Shown here: one piece after another, positions 13,201-24,000 of the stretch
Position numbering within the stretch: the first letter of the stretch is position 1
How the letters are laid out: the number at the start of each line of letters is the position of its first letter
Assembly (NCBI RefSeq): GCF_026151205.1
Contig: NC_087074.1
Span: 21,123,765 to 21,187,764 of the forward strand
Direction of reading: 5' to 3'
Length of the DNA stretch: 64,000 nucleotides
Source of the DNA: Bolinopsis microptera
Taxonomy: Eukaryota; Ctenophora; Tentaculata; Lobata; Bolinopsidae
The notes under the pieces: model-generated
Database searches by the model: none
Told to the model about the DNA's origin: nothing
The model's input: the letters and a program-made list of their open reading frames with translations, nothing else
Position numbers and translations under genes: made by a program

Positions 13201-16200
13201 ATATTGTATGAAGTTTGTTCTCAGTTGTCCGTTATTTTTTGTGGCGACTTAGACCAATAATTAAATTTGATCAATAACTCTTAAACAAGGACTAAGAAGA
13301 ACATTTCTGGTATAAGAGCCAACACTAGTATCGCAAATCACCTCAGTCGCATCTTCGTTCATCATCATTAAACTGTCCTTAGCGCACGTGACCACGACCT
13401 TGTAGTCACCCGACTCAGCAATTTCCACCGTGCTCAAGACTGTGTTAGGTGGTGCAGTCAGGGGTCTGCAGCGTAGCTTTACTTTCAGCAGGACTGGAGC
13501 GGTGATAAATCTAAGACCAGATTCAAAGTTAACCTTGAAAGTATAGAAGCCACTGTCAGCAAATATAATAGTCTCCAGCCGATGTGAGATGAAGAAAGGA
13601 GGTGTTTCAGTGACATGGTTCAGATCAATTACGATGTTCTTACCAGATTCTTTGTGACAAAAGAATGCACTTGTCGGTTTTGTCTCCCCGAAAATGGTCA
13701 CTGAGAATGTCATCGGGGACATCTCAAACACTGGCCTCAAATTGTTGCATTTACTAGTTTCACTGTTATCATGTCGGAAGTTTGCTGCTTATCATCAATG
13801 ACTATCACTGCACGGTGCTGTGTTACATCTGATTTTTTTACTCGCTGGATGACAAGACTTGTAGACATGACACCTTTTTCTGCCACACTATGGTAAAGAG
13901 TCAGGTAGCCATCTGATGGGACGTTCGTCCAGTTTCCTTCAATCCTGTGTTGCCAGATAACCTCGATAGTCGACTTGCTTGTAGCAGTCAGGAATGTAGT
14001 TAAAATGGCTTGTTTTCCTTCCACAGCCCAAACTGGAGATGTAGTGAACGTTTCACCAACTATTGCTACTGGTTTAGAGAGGAATACTTCTGTTGAATTG
14101 TTAATCTGTACTGAGTACGTGAAGACAGAATCTTTAACACTGTGGTCTTCTTTCCTGGCTGCCTTTATCAGTGACTCAGGGCTGGATATCTTGTAAACCT
14201 CAGTGACGACTACTCCTTCTATTTTATCTTCTATCTTGGTCGACAAACTAATAGCCTTCACTTGAGGTGTGTTCAAGGTGTACGATAGGGGAACCGAAGG
14301 TGAATATGTCACGAAAGTCACAATCGCTCCCATTTCAGGGGTCACAATCACAGACTCAGTGTCACTGCTTATCCTTATCTCGTTCAGATAGCTGACAGGT
14401 GTTTCAATACCATGTCCTGTATTGTAGTGAGCTTGACAGTTGAGTGTCCCTACAGCTATTGTGGAGTGAGTGAGCGTAATACCCCACGTGACTTCTGTTG
14501 TAGAGTAGACTTTTTCTGCCAGACTGAACAGAACAACTTTCAGTTGTTTTGTAAACCCAACTCCTTTACTACTGACTACCCTACCATCCAGCATCCATTC
14601 CAAGTTGGTCAGCTGAGAGTGGGTCAAGTTGTAAGGAACAGAGCAAGTCACCACAGATTCTGCTCCTGCACGCCCCAAGACTCTTGTCGGCTGTTGTGTT
14701 CCACTAACTTGCACTTCTATTACATCCACCTGTTTGCTCTTTAGAAGACGACCGCTTTTCTGTTCAGTATAGAAGCATCTCCAGACCCCGCTTGTTTTTC
14801 CAGTAACCTTGATTCTGATCTCAGAGGTCTTTGGATTATCTGACACATTCTTACAGATCTCAGCTTGACATGGCTGATCCTTGTACTTCCACGAGAAGTG
14901 TGATCCCTCAGCTATTGATTTAAACGTATGATTGCATGACAAGGTGATGGTAGAACCTGTGAAGGCTCTGACTTCATTTCCAGAACTCAGAGAAAGATCA
15001 TTCACTTCAATTTGTGAGATGAAGTTGTACTCTGTCTTCCCTTTTACATTGCAAGTGTAGGAGACATCTTCAAAGGGGGACTGTACAATGAGATTTATGG
15101 ATGTTACCTTGTCTGGAACCGTGTATTTCTTTGTGTCCTCTAAGATATGAGTCTGGTTGGTCCAGGATACCATCAGGGTATCAGTTGGGGATATTACATG
15201 ACACCTAATCTCCGCTGGTTCCCCTGTTCTCACAAAATCATTTGTAGTTCTTACTGTAAATGTTTTCAGGAGAACTGGATTGTCATCAGGTTTTTTATTT
15301 TCACCCACCTTGATTCTGCATGTGAACATCTGATCTCCTAACAGAGTTATATAAGCAGATACAGTCAAGGCAGACTCCTTGGTCCCTTCAGCTAATTCTC
15401 CATCTGTTACAGAAATGTTATCATCGTTTGATTCCTCGTAGAAGATGTGACCTCTGCTGTTCAGCCAAAGAATGTCTACTTTGTTGGCAGTGACCCCGTC
15501 TATTGAGCAGGTCAGAGTGGACACTGTTCCTGATAGCACATCATAGTTTTCCGTTTTTATCTGGTATACTCCCAAGTTTACCTTTTCAAGATATGCAGAT
15601 GATGCTGGGTAGCGAATGGAAGTGAGAAGACAAGTGTATATTGTGTCTGACTTTGGGTTTTCTATCTTTAACGTTGAGATTTGTTGACCATCTTTTACCG
15701 AGCTGGTTTCTATGTCTTGATCGGTTACAGTCATGTTTCCTTCCCTCCACAGAACAGTCAACCCCTCCGACTGTGCGTGTGAGATTATACATGAGATGTT
15801 GGTTGGTGATCCTACTCTCACTTCTGCTTCAGCCACTTCAACTTCGTAAACGAATATATTCACTCGTTTGACTCTCTCTGCCTCTTTAGGATAGGTTGGT
15901 GATGTAATCTCACAAATGAAAGTCTCGCAGGTCGTGGGAGACTTTATTTTTAGAGTGGCAGTCTGAGAATCTGCACCAAAAGTACCCTCATCAGGGACTA
16001 GTCCATCCTGCTTCTTGACAAGTTTATCTCCTGATTTCCAGACAATATCTAATTGTCCTCCTATCGGGGAAACGTTGCAATAGAGGGTTGTCTTTGTTCC
16101 TTTACCAACTTCTAAATCTTGAACTGTTATGACAGGACAGAGATGGGTATTGCAGGTACTGCTCTCTGTCGATGATCCTGAACAGTGACTTCCCCTGTGA

Positions 16201-17585
16201 TCAGGTGTTGGATTATTGCATGATCTTGTTCGGTATTGAGTCCCTCCTCCACAGTCAGCTGTACAAGAAGACCAAACAGAGAAATTACTCCAACCCCCAT
16301 TAATAGGGCAGGGATGGGTATAGGTATTGCAGGTGCTGCTCTCTGTCTTTGATCCTGAACAGTGACTTCCTCCGTAAGCAGGTGTTGGATTATTGCATGA
16401 TCTTGTCCGGTATAGAGTCCCTCCTCCACAGTCAGCTGTACAAGAAGACCAAACAGAGAAATTACTCCAACCCCCATTAATAGGGCAGGGATGGGTATTG
16501 CAGGTGCTGCTCTCTGTCGATGATCCTGAACAGTGACTTCCTCCGTAAGCAGGTGTTGGATTATTGCATGATCTTGTCCGGTATTGAGTCCCTCCTCCAC
16601 AGTCAGCTGTACAAGAAGACCAAACAGAGAAATTACTCCAACCCCCATTAATAGGGCAGGGATGGGTATTGCAGGTGCTGCTCTCTGTCGATGATCCTGA
16701 ACAGTGACTTCCTCCGTAAGCAGGTGTTGGATTATTGCATGATCTTGTCCGGTATTGAGTCCCTCCTCCACAGTCAGCTGTACAAGAAGACCAAACAAAG
16801 AAATTACTCCAACCCCCATTAATAGGGCAGGGATGGGTATTGCAGGTGCTGCTCTCTGTCGATGATCCTGAACAGTGACTTCCTCCGTAAGCAGGTGTTG
16901 GATTATTGCATGATCTTGTCCGGTATTGAGTCCCTCCTCCACAGTCAGCTGAACAAGAAGACCAGGATGAGAAACCGCTCCAACCCCCATAAATGGGGTA
17001 ACATTTTGCACACAATTCCCATCTTGGAGATGTACCCTCGCCGTTGTAGCACCAAGCCCATGGCTCACCATCTTGGTTACGGCAGTAATTGCTTGGTCCA
17101 GAGAACCAACTTGTATTTGGATTATTAGAGTCCCATCTTTGGCAAGTTCTTCCGCTCTCAGTAACTGAAACGGATCCTCCGTAACTAGATGCATCTGAGT
17201 TCACATACCGTGGATCGATACAGTTATCCGCCTTGCATTTGTCGATCAGCCAGACTAGGACCAGTAGGAATGTGGTAGTTGTTTTTCCAGACCATGACAT
17301 ACTCGTGATTAAGATCTTCACTAGCAAATAAAATAAAATGGCAAAGTTAACAAATTGAAGCAACTTCGATGTGAATAAATGAATTTATACTTCTAGTGGT
17401 AATAATTTGTCAATGTAACGAAAGGATGACTTTTGAGTTTTGAAGAGCAAACAATGTTAACTCATTTACTTGGATTTAAAGATCATTCAATGTGGTTTCC
17501 AGGAGCTGTTCACGACTGCTTAGTGCGTCAGACACTAAGCAGTAATGTTAAAGTAATGTTAATGAAAACATACTAGTCACTAACT

Positions 17586-17634
<49 letters not shown>

Positions 17635-18026
17635 TCATACACTTAGTACCGTACGTGACGTTGGGGGGGGGGGGGGGTGGGTCATATTTTCTTCCAAAAA
17701 CACAGTTACTACATGGTAAATTTCCCAGAAAAACAGTTAGTACATGGTTCAAAGGGGGTTTCCAACCCCAAATAAACCCATTTTACCTCAAATTTCAATT
17801 TTGGGAATGGGTTTTTTGGGTTTTGTTTAAAGCAATTTATTGGTGGGTATCTTATTTTATATACCAAGACACAGTTAGTACCGTGATTTCTCAACAGTTA
17901 GTACCACAAAAGCTCAAAAGCCGGCAAAAGTCGCGAAGGGGGTGGGTGGGTCTTTTGACAAAATTCCAAAATTACACTTAGTCGACGTCACGTACAGAAC
18001 TTAGTACCTGATCCCCCCCCCCCCCC

Positions 18027-18065
<39 letters not shown>

Positions 18066-21000
18066 ACTAACTGGAACCATCTCTGGTTTTAAGGCAGGAA
18101 TTACACAGTTACATTGTTACAGTGTTCGACTCACTTTCGTGCGGAATCCAAACTTTCTCACCGGTCATCTTTTAAAATAAGGTGTGAATGATTTGGTAAG
18201 CCACTGTTTTTTAGTAACACGTCACTTGGAAACAGTACCTAACATGGTGCTAGTAGGGCCGAGATCACACTAACCAGATGTACATGATATGTGATTATTA
18301 TATATATATCATTTAAAAAGTACACCGCAATATGGCATTTACTAAAGTACTGTAGGAAGTATAGCAGGCTTGTAGCAGGGTATTATATATAGCACAACTC
18401 ACTAAATACACACGTTTGTGACGCTCGGTGTACACGTATGTTATGTACTGTTATTTTACCGTGGGAAGAATACCTCACATTCCTAAGTGCTCCGTATTAG
18501 GCAGAAAATTGCTTTGAAAACTTCATTATTTTCTCACAACAAAATTATTTTTATTTCAGTAAAATATATAATGATGAATATTTTTTAATTTTACATAAAA
18601 CGAGCTCGTGAATGCCAAACTCACAAACTGTCATAAATGTGTTTATAGCTTTATAGCGGAGAGTTTTATGCCTCATATAATAGATAAACTATTCTAACTA
18701 TTGTAACTCTTGTTCATACTCTAACAGTCATCGCATTAGGGTTAATGTCCGGTTACTTTTAATGATTGCTGTCGAATTATTTTCGGTATGTTTTCAAGTA
18801 CTGTCAAAGAACTGTCATCGGAGGAAAATATTATTGTTATTTTTACTGTGACGATTTTTCTATATCAAGCCGAAAAAAGTGATCATGCCATTTTTTTTTT
18901 TTTGTAAACCTAATGTGATATTTAACATTTTTATAATAACTTGTCGTATACAAGATTATTTGAAAAAGGATGTTCTTAGTTGAATATATATTGTATTATG
19001 CATTGTATTCCGTAATCGATCTAGAAAATGTTCGGAACATTCAGAATGGTGTAATATGTTTAATTTTAAGCCTATATATACAGGGTGGCCCATAAGTGAC
19101 TACCCACACGCAACCTCTTTATAACTCACGTAATTCGTCTCCAAATTGCACCAAAATTTCAGAGATTATAGATATGGGTCAAACTTAGATTTCCTGAAAG
19201 TTTCGTAAGCCACGCCCAATTACAGTGGGCGTGGCGTGACACTCCCTCTTTTTCACTATTGTCTTCATAAAATGAGAACGCTTTAAGCTAAGAACTCAAA
19301 ATTTTTTGCACACATTTGGCTTGATAATTAAAAACTTTTCCAAAAGTTTCAAGTTCATTGGTTAAAATATGGCTGAGTTATGACCATTTTAAACTTTTAA
19401 AATCCATCGGATATGTGATCCGAGCACTCAGTCAGTGATATTTGCACTCAATTAGTGATCTCGTCACCCAATCTGATCAAGAGTAAGGCGTTAGCGTGTA
19501 TTAATGAGGTTCATTAGGCTTTGATTGGATACCGATGATTTTGTGTTTCTTTGTGATTCGGTAGGCCCGGTTAGAAAGGTCTTGCTTTAGGATTCGCTGA
19601 AGGGTTGTTCTGCTGATGTCTAAGGCAGGAGCTCGTTTCCGGGTGCCAATCTTAGGTGTGTCCATCACGTCACCAACAACCATCGTGATGTTTTCTACAG
19701 TCCTCGAAGTTCGTCTTCTGCCGACTCTTCGCCGATCGTGTGCAGAAAACGTAAACTTGATCTTGTGATGAATGTCAAAGCAGCTTTTCCGGCAAGGGGG
19801 TGGTCGGTTGAATTTCATCTGAAATTGTCGTTTAATCTGAGGGTAGAACACCCCATTTTCTTTCTTCAGGTAGACGAACAATCGTTGTTCTGCAGTAAAG
19901 GGAGGATAGTGAACCATTTTCGATGATTCAATGGATGGTTCATTCCTTTTTATTGATTGTAAGGAACCTGTGACTAGCAGGGCTAACAAGCCCTGAAATG
20001 GTGACACCACCATAAATTCGTGTGATAGCGTTTTAGGTGCTGTCAGCTGTATAGGCCGGCCCATAAGCAGGCTGCAACCAATCAAGCGGTGCATGTGAGC
20101 CAAACAGGCCATTAACCAAGTGACGAGATCACTGACTGAGTGCTCGGATCACGTATCCGATGAGTTTTGAAATGGTCATAACTTAGCCATATTTTAACCA
20201 ATGAACTTGAAACTTTGGGAAAAGTTTTCAATTATCAAGCCAAATGTGTGCAAAAAAGTTTGAGTTCTTAGCTTAAAGCGTTCTCATTTTATGAAGACAA
20301 TAGTGAAAAAGAGGGAGTGTCACGCCACGCCCACTGTAATTGGGCGTGGCTTACGAAACTTTCAGGAAATCTAAGTTTGACCCATATCTATAATCTCTGA
20401 AATTTTGGTGCAATTTGGAGACGAATTACGTGAGTTATTAAGAGGTTGCGTGTGGGTAGTCACTTAATGCATACATTTTTGATAAAGTGTCACAAAACAA
20501 CACGACTCGCCACATTTTTCAGCACGTGACCCAGATCACTTTTAAAAGGTAGGCGCTCATTGAGCTGCATTAAAAGTATTCGCAATTATTGATACAATTT
20601 TGAAAACCAGAAAAGACCAGCTCGATCACCAGAAAAATGAATAATACACAACATTAATATTTACAACAACATATTATATCGATAAGATTTTTATCATCAA
20701 TTTATTGAGTCCCTGGGACTCCTAATTAACTAAGCTTTGATACAAAGCATGCGAACTCAAAGTCGCTCTCACAACTTTTGTCAACTGAATTGACAGAAGA
20801 TCTGGTTCCTCTTATACACAGGAGAACCAGCTTCCTGATTAAAAAAGATAATTTACATCTTAAAAAATTGACAACGTCTGAACAGTTCTGTTAAGTTTTA
20901 TGGGATATTTTCTCACACAACAATCTAAAAAATGTTCTTGCTTCTGGCCCGCTACCACCCGTGACAGAGTACACCAGTGGACAAAAACTACCATGTTCGA

Positions 21001-24000
21001 CAGAAAAATGAATAATAAATGACAATAATAAACAAGTTCCTTCAGTATTGCGCAAGTCTGACGAAGAATATCGTGGTACAGTTTGTTATTGAGATAGAAT
21101 CCCTGGTTAATTACTAGCTTATCAGTGGACAATAATTTATTGATATCGAATACAATCTTCACATAGTATGTACTGAGAACACGTGATCCAATCTTGTTTG
21201 CCATTTCACCATCATTTAATTTTACAGGGTCAGATATTTATAATAATTATATTTTATAGTCTGTATAATTTATTCTAGTAAATTTACTGTGTAACCAAAA
21301 ACCAACGATATGTAAAGGATTAATCATATAATAACATGACTGTTATCGAGTAAATACATCAATCCAGTAAAATGTAGTAATTGTATTTGTAACATCAAAG
21401 TAGCGCATGTCAATTTCACACTGCAGTGTATTGATTGAGGTAATGTTGTATCAGCCCATCATGTAAACTGAATGTTTTCAACAACTTATGGTCAACAATA
21501 TTTTAGCTCAATTGTATTTATATAATATGTGGAATAATTTTCTCAGGAAAGCATGAAAATACGTAAGGGCCACGGGGGTCTAATGATAAATTATAGAGAT
21601 TTAATTTAATTTATTCATTTGCATAATATAATGTAGAATAATCTCTTGCAGAGCAAACTTACTTTTAATTGTTGGTGTAATTTGGAGCTTATTGATTTTT
21701 AGCATTAAAGTGCCGTAATCACCCACCTGATGTTTGTAAAGGAGGGCTGATTGGTGCATGAAATATTTTTATTTTATTAACTGACAAATTAACTGTGTAA
21801 TTAATTAATCAGCAAGTTCAACTTAATTAATGTGTATTATTGTTAATTGATGGTCAGCATAATTAAATGTTCATTTTATGACAAATCTCGAAATTTTTGT
21901 CGCAACGACCAGTTACAATTAACTGTTAAAATTAACAGTTACTATAATCAACAGTTACAATAATTTACTGTTGATATTTGTAATTTGTTGGTACGGAAGT
22001 AAAAAGTATTGGTTGAACCCTATTTTATATTAATCGGTGTTTCTCGGTAATACTAAAACCATTCCCCGAAAACATATAAACTACCTATTTATATTGAGCC
22101 TATCAAGACGTTAATAAGTAGAAATTTGCACCATCATCACGCAATCCGGCAATCTGCAGACCACTTATTGTCAGTTATAAATCTAGAGTTTTCTGCACTG
22201 CATTCAGAAGTGAGGGCTTGTCTCGGTATTTTCTGAGTAATGTTCTGCCAAAGTTCTGAGTATTTACTCTGGAATTCTCTCTAAATGTATTTTCACAGAG
22301 TTCAACTTGTTTCAACAATTTCCTTATCCTCCAGGTATAGGACAGCGTATCATAGGTTTCTGTCATGATGACATGTTGTTGAACGATAACATGCAGCATA
22401 AAGTGGTGCTCAAAAGAAACCCAGACTCTCTCTCCATGACCATCGATAATCGCTCCATTCAATGTGAGTATCTACTTTTTGGAATTTTAAAAATTGAGCG
22501 AAAATTGGTTGCGTTAGTTTTAGGTTTTCCGGGCGAGATAAAAATGTGATTTGTGCTAAGTAAATTTGAGTTAATTAGAAGTTTCATGCCAAATGCCATT
22601 CGACTGTTGGTATGTTAGGAATTGCATCATTACAGTCTCTAATTGACCAAAGCTGCGGATATAGCAAGTTTTATTTATAACTCAGTTTTGTAAACAATTG
22701 TCCTGGAAATGTTACATTATAAAATGCAGCAGAGAAATCGGCTATTTTTGTCATAACACTTAGCTGTGTAAAACAATTTCTCTCTCATGATGGCATGAAG
22801 GACTATTTATCGAGCAACCTTTTTGACAGATACATCAAACCTAGCAACGAAAAATGGCACCTTTCAATTTTCACCTGACGTAAGACGCGACGATCTTTTG
22901 ATTGATACCAAGAGCGCGCATTAAGCCGCGCGCTTTTAATTTTTAAAATTTATATTGTATTTCGACCAAATCTCAAAATCTGTCCAAACAAATCTGTCTA
23001 AATTTAACTAAAATCTTATATTACTTTTGACGAAACACATTTTTTGTTCTATCAGTCGATTGTTGAAGTTTGAACGAACACTATTTATATCAACTCAGCA
23101 TTATACTGATCGATGTATCTGCAAGTAGTATCTTAAATCTTTGTTCTTACCGCATTCTGAGAAAGAAATATGAACTTCGAGGCTCGACATGGGTTTACAA
23201 TTTATAATTATTCTATCAAGCGATGGGTATTATTAAAAGGCACGGTTTATATCTCCACAGAAAGTACACTTCCCAAAGATTCTGCGGCTTTTCAATAGTC
23301 AGGACTTCTGTTAAAGGTGTAGAGTAATTATATTAATATGTTGTGAAATGGTGTTCGGAAATAAGCTCAAAAGATATCTCTCTAGTCCGGATACAATTCA
23401 ATAAGCTCAGTGATGTGCACTACTTGCCACTGCATCGACCATTACTATACGCGCATGGGTTGTGTCCAGTTTGGGTTGTACCTAGGATTATATCCTATCG
23501 TGCTTTTATAAAATGTTTTAACACTTGAATAAGCTTCTTGAATTATCTTGAATTATCTTGCTTTAAAACTTGGAGACAGCAAAATCAGCTGAAATCAGGC
23601 ACTATTTTATATAGATTCTCGGGGATCGCGCAAACCAAGGTAGCGTAGACGTTACTCTATACAGCTGAAGTGGATCTGATGTAAAATAAGCAATTTCCAT
23701 TTCAACAGAATGAAGGGAGTTTGGGTTGTTACCCTTTAATTCCTGTTTTGACGTCAGTAACGCCTTAAGTCTTAATCTCCCACCCTCGACCATCACCAAC
23801 GATCAGAAATGCTAAACCCCGCGTACGTTACTGACGTCAATGTGAGCGATGCAATATTCGAGATAGAACTGAGTAGTATGACTATACGACTGAACTGTAT
23901 AACTAGCCAATGCAATTAAATTATCCACGAATTTACTAAAGTTCTCCTCTCAGGTTCGTATCCCTCCGGAAGCAAGTTAGAGTTCACCTTCACAGCTCTA

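Noticed and set aside
16127-17194. Minus-strand 355-codon ORF with repeated [17 protein letters not shown]
   Set aside because: Alternative frame of the tandem TSP1 repeats; the TSP1 frame has the real Cys/Trp pattern and extends much further.
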